From Cercozoa sp. M6MM (Eukaryota; Endomyxa: Ascetosporea), in the NCBI GenBank assembly GCA_040357565.1, contig JBDODJ010000042.1: a DNA stretch of 64,000 nucleotides; one strand, given 5' to 3'. This document shows, in pieces, positions 1 to 14,300 of the stretch; position 1 is the stretch's first letter, and the number at the start of each line of letters is the position of its first letter. A program made the translations under genes and the position numbers. The notes beneath the pieces are model-generated. The model was given only the letters and a program-made list of their open reading frames with translations, was not told where the DNA came from and did no database searches.

Positions 1-26
1 TTTGCGGGTTGATATATGTTACCGCA

Positions 27-178
27 GCCCTTCAGAAATTGAGGCTTTGGCAGTGCAAAAGAGTACTATGCCAGGAAAAAGACTAAAGAAACAAATGGAA
101 TCGATGTGAAGAAGAATTGAGTCAGTAGACGTAGTCAGTTCAGAGGTAGTTACCCCAAGATAGGGTCGGCAAAGTACA
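27..178. repeat. Degenerate direct repeat, copy 1
   Basis: About 150 bp that reappears in the same orientation at about 4760-4900. Shared blocks include TTTGGCAGTGCAAAA, GCCAGGAAAA, CAAATGGAATCGA, GAGTCAGTAGACGTAGTCAG and GTCGGCAAAGTAC, with small indels between them. The two copies bracket the globin-RGS and BORCS8-like genes. I see no ORF or terminal structure that explains it, so it may be an old dispersed repeat or the scar of a segmental duplication. Confidence 0.75.
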
Positions 179-179
179 G

Positions 180-900
180 GAAGTAGACTGGTCGGGAAGG
201 ATGAGAGGCCCGGTAGTCAGAAGAAGGAAGGAAGGAGAAGGAGGGACGTAAAGGAGAAAAAGAAAGGCTCTCTGTGCTGGGAAGACAGCAACAGGGATTA
301 CGTGAGAGTGCAAGGACTGGAGCCTGGAGAGGTGCTTTACCTGGTGAGTAGAGAGCCTTTTCAGGAAAGGAGCAAAATCTTGCTCTTTCGAGGTCAGTCT
401 ACCAAACACAGGGTAAGGAGGTTAGCAACACTCTCGGAGAGGTCAGGATACCAGACAAACACAATACACCACTTCTCAAAGTGCTCAATGAATAGCTTTC
501 TTCCACGCGGAGCACCAGAGATCTGACTGGCCGGATGGAAAATGCCGTTTCGTAACATATATACTATACATTCGATTATCGGTACAGGACTCGAGTTGTA
601 ATAAATCAAAACGAAACAAATAAAAAGGACGAGGGGCGGCGAAAGCGCGTTCGGACGGGCGGAGCGCACAGTAAAGGACGAGAGGTGTGTGTTGGTTGTG
701 TCGGGTTGGGTCGGGTCGGGTCGGTTGGGAACAGTGAGGATGTACTGTGTCACACCCGTGCGTGTGCGTATGCGGCTATAGTACACATGTCACTGTGGTC
801 GAGGGTTCTTGAGAAAAGGGTCCGAGCCAGTCTAGTTGCTCGGCTGCTCGAACTTGGTTGAAATCAGTGCCTATAATCGCAAAGCATGAGAGCGGCATAT
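180..900. other. No recognisable gene
   Basis: Short open frames occur on both strands but none has protein-like composition or convincing splice partners. The stretch at about 690-730 carries a short GGGTC/GGTCG-rich tandem pattern. It probably contains the 3' flank of the minus-strand globin-RGS gene. Confidence 0.5.
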
Positions 901-901
901 T

Positions 902-3111
902 TTAGATAGAAAAGGGGGCAGTCTGCTCTACCTGGCAGTAGCGACTCTGACGGAAGCCTTCGAGAAGGTTGTCGCGCACATGCATGCGCACGGCATGGGC
1001 CACGTCATCAAACACCTCATCAGCGATCTCGTCCAGCGTGACCGACACACGCAGTGCCGCCAGCAACGGCTCTTCCAGCTACAAACCAAACACATCCATT
1101 TGACTGAAACATGCACACAGCAAGCAAAAGGTACCACAGTGATGCGATCGGCAGCTTGGTCGGCAAAGAACGTGTTGAACACCTCACCGGCAAGTGTTTG
1201 ACGGTCCGACTTCTTCCTGTGCATGACACGCACACGTCACGATTTTGTTTTGTTTTTCGTTTTCTGATCAAATAAATGATTAAACACGCCCCAAGTCAGC
1301 TTACATGGTAGAGCAAGCCTTCTGCCACTTCGTGACCTGGTCCAGGAAGAGAGTGAAGTTGCGCTTGCCCTCACTGTACACAAAACATACACTCAGATTC
1401 ACACATTTTGTTGTTTCCGACGAAACAAGCAAAAGCACCGAGCCAGGTGCAGCTCGAGGTAGCTCATGCAATCCGCATCAGCCAGGAACTGCGTAAACTT
1501 GCGCGGCTGCAGCAGCGGGTATTCTGTCAGATACCACAAGTTATCACGAATTCTGGAGAGGAGGCAAGGCAGGTCAGGGTACTCTCGGGATTGTAGAACG
1601 TCAAGTTGGTGCGCTCTGGCTGATCACCGATCTCTTCGATCATGATCGCCGTGCACATGTTGAGCATCTCGATGAACGCGTAACGCACAGAGTGCGTAAA
1701 GTCAGCGCCAAACACGTCCTGCATGCCTGCAACCACGGCTTCCGTCCTTTGCAAAAACACAAAACCATACACTCTCTCGAGCAACCTAACTTGAGATCAA
1801 ACGGCAGAAACGCTACATATGCGAAAAGGCGCCACGAGGCACGTTGTAGCTGATGTGGCGCCTACACATGCACGCGTTTGACACATTAGCGGCCTCTAAC
1901 TGTTCAAGTCAGAGAAATGTACTGGCCCAGCTCGCGCACCTTGCGATCGAGCGTCTTGAGATCACTCATGCCCTGCCACGTCACATGCACGCCGAGTGAG
2001 TGTGCACATTTAGTGTGTTATACAATACAAGCCTACCTGAATCAGCGAGGACAGCATGTGCATCAGCGTGGCGGCATGCCGCTTCAGCGGCAGCTTGTTG
2101 AACACGCGGCGGTACTCGGGGTGCTCCACAAAGAAGCGCAGGTAGATCACCTCGCCAACCTTCTGGCGCTGGGGTTCCACTGTGTGCGCACACCGATAAT
2201 ACACCAGACGCAGTAACTTTGGGTCCACAAGAGTCAAGTTACCAAAGTCCCACCAGAACGTCTCAATGGTGTCAGTCACACTGCATCGCGTGCGACCCGA
2301 CTCGTCCGAGACCTGATTGATTTTCACGCACATACTGTCACAGCACAAGAAGCGGAAAAATAGGGAGGCGGTACAGTCTGCCCCTGGAGCGACATGAGCG
2401 AAGCGGCCGAGCGCTTGGTTTTGGAGTTCTTTTGGCCCATTCTTAGCTCTGACAACAGCAAATGAGAACAAAAAACACAAAAGGCATTCGACACGGCTCT
2501 TTTTTTGTTTGATACTTTCCGCATACCTCGGCAAGGGCGTCAATAATACGACACGAGCTCTGGAGCTTCTGCGGCATACATAAACAGTAATACTTGTAAC
2601 AGACAGATGATGTCCGTTCATTGACTGTTGATCAAGCGACCCACGATGCACAACAGACAACATCAAAAAAAAAAACAAACACAAAAAACAAGCCGGCGAA
2701 CGCAAAACACAGCAACACTCACACGCACGGCTAAAGCAGCCCAGAGAACGTACCGTAGGCCAGAGTCTGTGGGAAAAAAGAAAGCAAACGTTGTTGTGGC
2801 TGGGCAAGGGGACCCGTTCCGGTGGGCTGACTACCCATCCGTTTCAATTGGTAGCCACTGCCCACTGGCATCGAGTGCGTTGTAGAACACATTGTTATCT
2901 CGTATGACGCGTGCCAGCGGCAGGTATCGGGCGGACCATGCGCTAAAACCTGTTAAAACTGGCTGGTCGAGTTGGTTGGCTTGATCGATCGCTCGCTAGT
3001 GCTGTGGATTTTGTTTCATTCTTTGCTATGCCGTCGGGTGGTCTGCGGGCACAGGCGAGATCGCAAACCGTCCTGACTGGGACTCCGGGACTGGTGCACA
3101 ATCACACTCAT
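902..3111 (-). CDS. Globin-RGS fusion protein
   Basis: A globin domain is followed by an RGS (regulator of G-protein signalling) domain in one spliced frame. Well-supported exons, reading down the minus strand, are: one ending at 2037, then 1972-1923, 1861-1817, 1746-1583, 1523-1439, 1373-1305, 1216-1138 and 1078-902. All these junctions are GT-AG and in phase. The globin part has the B/C-helix pattern GEVIYLRFFVEHPEYRRVF with the CD1 Phe, a distal E7 His in KRHAATLM, a proximal F8 His in LGQRHISYNV and typical G/H helices. The usual A12 Trp is Cys. The RGS part runs from about QPRKFTQFL through KRNFTLFLDQVTKW and GEVFNTFF to RDNLLEGFRQSRYC, then a short tail. The 5' end is less certain: an ATG at 3111 can splice to an exon with SAWSARYLPLARV, but the junctions at 2250-2900 are unresolved. 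By family knowledge, globins bind haem and gases and RGS domains speed GTP hydrolysis by G-alpha. Gas-gated control of G-protein signalling is my inference. Confidence 0.75.
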
Positions 3112-3594
3112 GGTATAAGAATGCACTACTGAGCTGAGCCATGCACCGCCATGCGTTTTACGCAACGGTGGTACTCTTGCGTCACTAGGACCTGTTTGCT
3201 TAGACATCGAGATACACGTGCAACTGAACGAGCAGCTGGGGCACCAGTCAGAGCGACTGTCAGATTATTTGTCCGACGAAAACGACTCAAGTATCCCCAC
3301 CCCACCTTGTGTTGTACTGTATTGACAGAGACGGGCATTGCATCAGTGCCTGGTAACTTAGAAAGGGCGACACGCCAGAGGCCAGCACGCTCGCACTTCT
3401 ATGCAGCGGTGCGTGAGTGCTGCATGCGGTGCGCCTCGTGTGCTTTGGTCTGCAATTCACACTCGCTCGTGTCGAATGATGCCACGTTCGCGCACTTTGC
3501 GCTCTGCGTGCACTCTGTACCTTCAGTTAAAAGTCTCTAAACGTGTCTCTGCCCAACTAGAGCGACCCTTAAACTTACAGTTGAGAAAGGAGTC
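3112..3594. other. Divergent promoter region
   Basis: Sequence between the probable start of the globin-RGS gene and the BORCS8-like gene. Open frames here have no recognisable product. It may hold the first exon or 5' UTR of the downstream plus-strand gene. Confidence 0.4.
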
Positions 3595-4652
3595 CGAGTT
3601 GGGTGCACTTCGATACCGCAGTGCAACAAGCGACAATGACGACGACAACGACCGCGACGAAGTGGATGAATTGTTGCTGATGCAAATCGACTGCCCGCGC
3701 CATCCGGATGATGTTGTGTTGGCCGATGAAAGTGACTCCTTCTTTCGAGATGCTTCTCCGGTCACGCGTGCTTGCAGTAAAATTTAGTGTTTTTCTCCGT
3801 CACTTGGACTGGCTCGGGTTTTAAGGTGGAGTTTTTGTGTGCAGTCACGTCATTTGACCAGTTAGTTGCGTCAAGGAACACGTTGCGTCGCCTGGTGGTA
3901 GCATCAGACTGACACTGACAACGATCATGTCCATTTTTATGTGCACTGGGGGGAGGGCAGAAAACAGCAGATGCGTTCGCGCGCGTGCATCACGCCTTCG
4001 TGAACAAAGTGCAGCACGGTGTTCTCTTCTTCATGCAGTCGGTCGAGCGCGATCTTGATGCAACGGCCGCTGCTTTGACGCAGCTGAGTCACGCGTGCGT
4101 GCGACACAACCGACTTCTCCAGAAGGCACTACAGGACATTGTGCAAGCACGCACCTACGTCGACACCGTGACACACTTTGAACGCAGCATGCTCGGTCAT
4201 GTCCTGAGTGGTAGAGTGCTGCATGTTTGCGTCCCGTCTTGAAGTTTGTAAGTTTACGTATGACTGTGTTAGAAGTGATACACAACGTTCAAAAGCCGCT
4301 GCTGGGCGAGCCGGTGGAAGGAGTTGTCACCACACCAACCAGTTTCCATGCCGGCCTCGTTCCTCCGCCGGTATGCAGAAAATCCAAAGTCGTTATTACT
4401 GAGTTTACCATCACTTGCTGACAAGTTTAGCCACCTCGCATCCCGCAAAGCAGCAGCAGCGACAGCACTTTCGCGCCGCCGCCTGTCGTGCACGCCTATG
4501 CGAACCTTGGGCCCAACGCGATGACCGACACGAGTATCCAAGAACTCAACGCTCCGACTCAGAGCGAGACCACGAGGAATGCAACTCCGCTGTTTCCGCA
4601 CATTGTGCGTCTCAATCCTTACGACCGCGTCCACAATCGGCATATGTTTTGA
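3595..4652 (+). CDS. BORCS8/MEF2BNB-like protein (BORC subunit)
   Basis: Four exons can be joined in phase: an acidic exon ending near 3775, one of about 3961-4209 with the helical core, one of about 4273-4369, and a last exon 4432-4652. The core has the pattern DAFARVHHAFVNKVQHGV ... SVERDLDATAAAL ... QARTYVDTVTHFERSM, which resembles the conserved domain of BORCS8 (MEF2BNB). BORCS8 is a subunit of BORC, which couples lysosomes to ARL8 and kinesin. A Pro/Ser-rich C-terminal tail follows, as in the animal protein. The start codon is not settled: an in-frame ATG lies near 3477, and the TTAAACTTACAG acceptor at 3583 may mark an upstream intron. The family call rests on a weak helical pattern and could be wrong. 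Confidence 0.45.
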
Positions 4653-4761
4653 CCACGAATCGGTGATCTTCCCAAGCGAAAAGATTCGCGCAACTGAGGT
4701 TACTATAACTGAAGCTTCTCAGGCCCGTCGTCGATCGATCAGCTTGTTGCGGCCTTTTGGT

Positions 4762-4900
4762 AATTCCGGTTTTGGCAGTGCAAAAAGAGTACCATGCCAG
4801 GAAAATAACAAATGGAATCGACATTAAGTATTGAGTCAGTAGACGTAGTCAGTTCAAATGTACGGTAGTTACACCAAGATAGAGTCGGCAAAGTACAAGA
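4762..4900. repeat. Degenerate direct repeat, copy 2
   Basis: Second copy of the repeat at 27-178, in the same orientation, about 4.7 kb away. It lies in the gap between the BORCS8-like gene and the 3' end of the CEP164-like gene. It shares the GAGTCAGTAGACGTAGTCAG block exactly. Confidence 0.75.
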
Positions 4901-5041
4901 CCAAGGAAAAAATCGCCCCGCCAATCCGGGACATACCGTACCCCGTAAGCGAAGCTGGCAGCGGATGCTGGCAGCTAAGGACGGACTGTTGAAAGTACTG
5001 TAGTTCTAGCCGACAACGAAAACTGAAACGCGAAATTTCAC

Positions 5042-7801
<2,760 letters not shown>

Positions 7802-8124
7802 GGCTGCACACTACTACGACGGACGAACGTATCCTTGTTGACATACCCACACACTTTCTGGTGTCCTGGCAGCATGGTATTCTGCACACATCCGCGCGCA
7901 CACATCGTTTTCAAGCAAAACAAAAACAATAATTGAGAAGTACCTAGTCTTAGTCCAAATCTAAAGCAGCTAAATACCGCAACAGAGCGTATGCACTCGT
8001 ATACACTGTGCTGTAACACTTGTCACTGCAAGCTGATCCTTGCGGAACGCCCGGCTCGACAAAGTTGGGCAAAAAATACAAAAAATCACAAATTTACGTT
8101 TGAGCTTTCACGGCACTTATCAAA
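7802..8124. promoter_or_regulatory. Divergent promoter region, CEP164-like / eL20
   Basis: About 320 bp between two divergent start codons. No gene is seen. Pyrimidine-rich and A/T-rich blocks occur upstream of the ribosomal protein start, but I recognise no defined motif. Confidence 0.4.
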
Positions 8125-9004
8125 ATGGTGCGTCCTGCTCAATCTATCCGTGGCGTGCTAGTGCTCGCCATGCGTGATTTGCGACCCTGCGCGTTTTTTC
8201 GCGCACGAGCGCCGGGAGTGTCCCAGCCGGCCACAGCAGTATCGCAACCGCAGTGCGTCTGGCGAGCCGTGGGCAACTGACGTTGTTCGTGTGATTCGCC
8301 GTCGCTATCGCTGTGCTGCTGGCTGGGACGCAACTCGAAAGACGCTTGTGCGCTGTGTTGTGTCTGCTGCAGTGTTTTTGTGCTGCAAGGTGTGACTTGT
8401 CGTTTTCCCGTGATGTGTATGTTGTGGTTGTGTGCAGGTGTTGTCTGAGTACCTCGTGGTCGGCCAGGCCAAGGGCAGCACGACGGCCATGCAGCTGTCG
8501 ATCTTCGCCAAGACGGAGGTGCACGCGCGCAAGAAGTTCTGGTACTTTGCCAAGAAGGTCGCCAAGTGCAAGTCGTCGTCGGGCGATATCCTCAAGTGCT
8601 CGAAGGTCTTCGAGAAGAAGCCGACGACGCTGAAGAACTTCGGCATCTTCCTGCGCTACGACTCGCGCACGGCCACGCACAACATGTTCAAGGGTATCCC
8701 TTGTCTATCCCCGTGTTCATTGTTTTGTATGTCCCTGTGTGTGTGTGTAGAGTACCGCGCCATGTCGCGTACCGAGGCTGTTGAGCAGATGTACTCGGAG
8801 ATGGCCGGCCGCCACCGCGCCCGCGCTCCGTCTGTGCAGATCATCAAGGTCGTCGAGATCGCCTCGAAGGACCTCAAGCGCCCGGCCAAGGTTGCCTTCC
8901 GCGACAGCAAGGTCTCGTTCCCGAACATGTTCAACGTGCCGCGCCAGCCCAAGAAGTTCCAGACGACCTTCAAGGCCAGTCGTGCCCAGACTCTCCGCAA
9001 CTAA
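8125..9004 (+). CDS. RPL18A: 60S ribosomal protein eL20 (L18a)
   Basis: Three exons: 8125-8127 (the ATG alone), 8438-8693 and 8751-9004. The first exon is only the start codon, followed by a 310-bp intron beginning GTGCGT. An intron right after or near the ATG is common in ribosomal protein genes. The protein has the eL20 landmarks EYLVVGQA, FAKTEVHARKKFWYF, VFEKKPTTLKNFGIFLRYDSR, a HNMFKEYR junction and a VEQMYSEMAGRHRAR helix, then VQIIKVVEI. It ends in a basic tail with TAA at 9002. Length (about 170 residues) fits the family. It is a structural protein of the large cytosolic ribosomal subunit. The codons are rich in C/G at third positions compared with its neighbours, as expected for a highly expressed gene. 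Confidence 0.95.
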
Positions 9005-9265
9005 GTCTGCGTTGTGTACGTTCGTTTTGTGGATGCTCAAACTCACACAGTACCCCTTACAATCCAGCGGTCAGTCAGTATAGAGGGTATGATGGGTTTT
9101 TCGAGGCAAAATTAGAATAAAAACGATCCCCTTTGCTCTTTCCACCGTACACCGTACATATAATAAAAGCAGTTTGAGTGTGGTGTTTTGAGTTTGAGGT
9201 TCGGAGTTATTCTCGAAACCCCCCTCCATACCCGTTTAGTGACCTCCAGATAAGTGGCGGAGTTG

Positions 9266-9330
9266 CGACCCACTCCAGGGGAACTACTTAGTTGCCTTCG
9301 TAAAAGACTCAACTAACTAAAATTTAACTC
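9266..9330 (+). mobile_element. Short dispersed element, copy D (5'-truncated)
   Basis: 65 bp ending in a CAACTAACTAA-type tail, flanked by the 13-bp direct repeat AGTGGCGGAGTTG at 9253-9265 and 9331-9343. It shares CCAGGGGAACTACTTAG and AAGACTCAACTAACTAA with the copies near 34.0, 53.9 and 55.3 kb. It is the shortest of the four and shares their 3' end. Confidence 0.75.
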
Positions 9331-9356
9331 AGTGGCGGAGTTGGGAAAATACCATA

Positions 9357-10377
9357 ATGAGTACAACGGCTCGGTTGGCGAAGCAAATCGGTGAGTGCAG
9401 AACGTCATATCCCATGTCCGGTCAAAGTGACGATGATCTGCCTCCTCTGGAGCACGTCGATGCTGCTTTCAGCGAGTTGCAGCTTGGTAAATTTACAGAA
9501 AGGCACAAGCCACCTGTCAAAGCGCAAAAACAACCTCAAGCCGCCGTGATCGATTCGAAGAAGCGAGGTGAACTAGGCTTTATCGCGAACGTAACGCATG
9601 AGGTGCGGAATCGCCAAGAATCTGAGTCGGAGGTCGCTTCTTCGTTTACAAAAGCATTGCAAGAGCGCATTTTGGCGGGTAAAGGGAGCACAGACGGCTT
9701 TGATCTCATTGGTGCTTTGGAAAACCCTCGTGTCCAAGCAGCCTTGCAAATGTTTCAAGTAACCTCGACTCCATCCCGCGGTAATGCATGCTGATGCTTC
9801 AGTTTTTCAGAGTAACCCAGCTCAAGCGAAGCGCGAGTTTGGAGCGGATCCTCTCGTAGCAAAGGTACTACGTGCTTAGCAAAATTGCTGGGGGGATTGT
9901 ACTTTGGTCCTTCCTTCCACAAGGTCTTTGCTTCGTTCCTTCAAACCGTCCATACCGTCCGAAAAGAGGCAGAGGAAAACAAGCCAAGCAAACCAGAATT
10001 AAGAAAAGTCGATACTAGAAGAAACAAGCGCGATGATGTCTTGATCTCTCGTACTAATGGAGAGGGTACAATGCGTCTTCCGTCCTTATGTTTGATATCC
10101 GGATACCTTTCTGTTCGTGGTCTACACAGTGCGGCGCATCTCTCGCGAACAACTGCAGCGCTGGCACTCAGACCCTCGCGTCCAGGTAACCGCGGCCTGT
10201 TTAATTTAGTGACAAAAGGCCAGTTCACTTGCGTAGCAAGTGCTTCAGCACCCACAAACGCAGTCGATGCTGCGAGCACTACAAAGCAACGCGCTCACAC
10301 GAGCGCAGAAGGCGAAGCTTCTCGCGACGCCACCGATGCAGTTCCTCCAACGTGTGGGGATCCTTAGTTGCTACTAG
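9357..10377 (+). CDS. STI1-like helical protein
   Basis: Five exons join in phase: 9357-9756 or so, then exons starting at about 9811, 9932, 10128 and 10249, with TAG at 10375. The protein is about 270 residues. Two separate segments look like the STI1/DP motif of Hsp70-Hsp90 co-chaperones: NPRVQAALQMFQ followed by SNPAQAKREFGADPLVAK, and DPRVQQVLQHPQTQSMLRALQ followed by SNALTRAQKAKL. A charged, low-complexity region (REVRNRQESESE-like and KPSKPELRKVDTRRNKRDD) lies before and between them. STI1 motifs are short amphipathic helices that bind client peptides or chaperone tails. I see no TPR, UBL or UBA domain, so it is not a standard HOP, HIP or ubiquilin. The first short exon downstream of the dispersed element could be preceded by non-coding leader sequence. 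Confidence 0.55.
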
Positions 10378-11387
10378 TGGGTACTCCGTGAAGCTAATTT
10401 GTTTCTGTTTCGTAAATTTAACATCTGCCAGCAGATTCAAACCTGATAACTTAAGTTTAAATTAAAAGTGACCCCCAATATAAACTTACAGGCAAAGTGT
10501 CCGAACCTTTTCGGGCCAACCATTTCTGAACAGGTATCCTCAGGCTGAAACATTGCAGTGAACTGAACTGGCTCTTACGACAGCGGGAGGAAGAGTCGGC
10601 CGAGCAAACCGGAAAGTGCCGAAGAATGCAAAGGCTCGGACAGGTTCATGACGAGGTTCATGTTTTTTTGACTGCGGCTCACTGGCTTCAACGAAGCGAG
10701 GTACCAAAGCTTCGACTTCATTCATTAAATTGAAGGAATTGAAGTAACATTTTCGCTACTCGACAATGCGAAACTTGGGCTCACTGTTTTCGGTGCACAC
10801 AATGCCGAGTCGGCCGAACGACGCCGACGCTTCAGTAGCAACGCGACGTGCCGGTTGAACTGTGCGAACAACACCCACCTGTTCCTGAGTGACACGAACA
10901 AGAGGCAAATGTTCTATCCTTCCAGTCCAGACGACGTGTCGCTGTTTGTGCCTCCTAAGAACTTGTGCCGGAAAAAGTCCACTACGAAGGATATCACTTC
11001 ACAGATTTGATCGTCTCGTTGCTGGCAGAAGGGTTTCGAAACACCATGGAAGCGGAAATTCGCCACATTCTACGACAGCGGTATTGCTCTCACCGAACCA
11101 AGTGAACGTCAATGTTGGGGCCTGTGTGACATTTCCTTCGGATCCGAAAGGTTCGATTCGATTCATTGAGTTTTAGTGCGAACCCATTTGGGCCCTCAAC
11201 GTCGCCTTCGCTTAAATTGAGTTAGTACCTGCACAGAAGGCAGCACTAGATTTACGTCATCCGGTCAAGGCATCCGGCAAAACCGGAAATGCCGAGAGCA
11301 AAAACGGAAAAGCTAAATTTACAGGCATCTGTCTCGTCATCAAAACGCTCAAAGAAGCACTTCAACGCAATTTAATTTAGCCAGGAA
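10378..11387. other. About 1 kb with no recognisable gene
   Basis: Open frames on both strands are short and lack protein-like composition. A minus-strand frame of 61 codons at 10540-10725 starts with ATG but matches nothing I know. Probably the 3' flank of the STI1-like gene and promoter of the TMCO4 gene. Confidence 0.4.
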
Positions 11388-14300
11388 TGGCTGAAATAGC
11401 CCCCATTTGGCCATGCGAGGAGATTCGAAATAGCTCGGACGAGGTGTTGTTCGGTACTTCGCCGTTTTTGGTTCAAACTGCGATTTCGTCGATTTCGTCG
11501 ATGTTTCGGCAAGAGCGCAGGATCGTTGCTGACGGTTGAGAAGTTCTCCGACTCGCACAAGCGTTGCTTGCTTGGCGTCGTATGTTCATTGCTGTAAGAG
11601 TCACCTTCATACTGGCTGGTTTGGTACCTAACTTACATTTTTGAAAACATAGTGACGCGTCGCGACTGCTGGTGGATGAAGAAGACAGCGAGGATCCGTA
11701 ATTTACTCGCATCTAACTGTGTGCTTATCGTTAACTTGCATGAACGCATAAACTGCAGATACCCGGCGTTGTTCGCACGCAAGTTTTCCGAGTTTCTGCA
11801 TGCCAAAGAGAAGAAAGAAAAGCACGAAGAAAATGCAAATTTCTGCGAGTGCGTTGCACTTCCTTTGGTCAGTCGGGAATCTAGTCTATTGAATGTAACA
11901 CAACGCTTCATTGAACTGAACGCTCGTAGATTTCAAGCGAAACAACGCCTGTGATGCCGTGGTTTGCTGCACTCTGCGATGAGTTTCCCTGCGGTCAGTT
12001 TAATGCTCATTCTCCCGCTATTTCTTTAGTTTTAATTTTTTGACAGGCCGAGAAGGCAAATACCGACTGGAGTCTCATTTTCTGCTACTGCTGATGCATT
12101 TCACAATCACGCAAATGCCAGTGTCGGACTTTTCTGCCACTGTACCTACTGACATTCTTTGGTGTTTGGCTTCTCAAACTGTCGAGTGTGTTGGTGCACA
12201 GCGATACGACGCGAGGATCCGCGCGGCATTGTCGAAATTCTGCGCGATTCGCGAACTGCCGCTCAAGTTTCTGCGTCAGCATGAGCGTTTTTACGCCGTG
12301 CGACTCAAGCACGCTGCGTTGAAAGATGGTCAGTTTTAAGCAGCTCCAATCAGCTTTAAGCTTCTTAATTTAACTGGTTTGAGTTTAGAGCGCCGCACAA
12401 ATGCAACGGACGACGAAGAGCGCGAGCGACGATTGAAAGAGCAACAGAAACGCAAATATTTGAAATGGCTCAAAATCGGCGGTGCCGCTGCTGTTGGTAA
12501 TTTGAGCTTTTTTCAGGTTTGCAGTTAAACCAAACCATGTTTTTTTTTAAACAGGTGGAACTCTCATGGCTGTGACTGGAGGATTAGCTATTCCTGCACT
12601 ACTGGCTGGTACGACTTGTGCCCAAGTGTACAAGCTCAGTTGTACTTTGTTAATTGGATTCTTGATGACAGGACTCGGTGCTTTGGGTGTTGGAACAACC
12701 TTCCTTGCCGGCACAGTGGGCGTTGCTCTGTTGCACTCACTGTTTGCAACTGCTGGAATCGGACTGGCTGGTGGGTTGACTGTCTAGTAGTACTTTACAA
12801 ACTGATATGGAACCTTTGCAGGCTGGCGAATGAAGCGTCGAGTCGGCGATTTAGAAGAGTTCCGATTCGAGCCGATCGAGTCGGACGAGGACGAGTGCAA
12901 AGTGGCTGTTACAATCACCGTCAGTGGCTTTTGCGATGCCGAAAGTATCGTTTGCTTCTTTTTTCTGTTCATTTTCAAGGTGTAAAACTGGGTGAAATAG
13001 GCGTGGATTTCGATGTGCTGGTCGACAACGAAGTGCGACGACTCAACGGCGAAAACAACGCCGATGACACCGAAATTGCGCGCACTGTCGATGGTGGTAC
13101 GTTTGAACGGTTTCACCTGTCAATTTGTACCGGTACATTATGTACTTACAGACCAAGAAGCGGCGAAACTACGAAGACGCGCGGTTGCCTCGCAGTGGCG
13201 TTTCTTGTTGGCTCACATTCCTGGTACTTTAGCTTTTCATTGTAGTTTATTGAGTCAATCTGCAATCACTTTGCAGAACCAGAAGAAGAGTCTGACGATG
13301 AAGAAGAGAACAATGACGAAAGCAGCGACGAAAAAGCGAAAGCTGCTGCCATTTCGACCGAAGTTCGCAAGATCTTCATGCCTGCTGGTAGACCACTTTC
13401 AGCGTTTTTCCTTTGCTTTCATCTGTCGAGTTTCTTTCTTTAGCGGAAAGCAGCGAAACTCATTTCGCTTTGTGTTTCGACACACACCACCTCAGCAGCA
13501 TGGGTACGGCAGAGTGTTGATTTCCTCGGTTAAACAACCGGTGTGTTTAGGTGCCGTAATCCAATCGTTCGCTGCGCAACAAGCCAAAAATTTCGTCGTC
13601 ACTGGTGAATTTAACAAGTTTCACTTCTTGAATTGAGTGATGATGCCTTCCATTGAACAGAAACACTGAAACAAACGGCACTGAAGGGCGTTCTGGCAGC
13701 TGTAATTTACATGTTGCTTTGTGGATCTTAAGTCCTTATGGATAGTTGAAACTTACAGTTGGCATGGCCTTCGATGCTCGTGTCAGCTTCGGGAATGATT
13801 GACAACTCATGGTCGGTGGTACTGAAGACACGACTCATTTCTTTTCACCTGTGTGGTCTTTTATGTTTTTCTTGCTAACCTTGTGTCGCCAGGTGTGCAA
13901 CCGTGCCGATTTGGCAGCTTTCGCACTAGCTGATGTGTTGGAAGACATGTGCACCCTCAAAGTTACTGACAGCAACAACAACGACAAGAGCAACAGTTCA
14001 GACAAAAGCAGGAGTAAAAGCGAGAATGAAAGCGAGAAAAACAAAGACTTTGGCGAACATCGTGCTGTGACACTTTTTGCCTTTTCTGTCGGCGCACGTG
14101 TCGTCGTTCGCGCTGTATTTTCTCTCTGATTTTTCACCAGTCGAAACCGGGATTTACCTGTGCCTTTGCAGCTGTTGGAACTTGTGCGACGATGCGAAGC
14201 ACTGCCGCGAGCGCGAGCGCTTCGTCGACTTGCCGTAAGTTGATTTGATTCGACTTTTCTGCTTGAATCAACTGTCAGTATTTGTGTGGCTGCCAGTGCA

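Noticed and set aside
680-735. A telomere-like repeat (GGGTTGGGTCGGGTCGG)
   Set aside because: Only a few imperfect units, no TTAGGG-type period, and it sits in an ordinary intergenic region.
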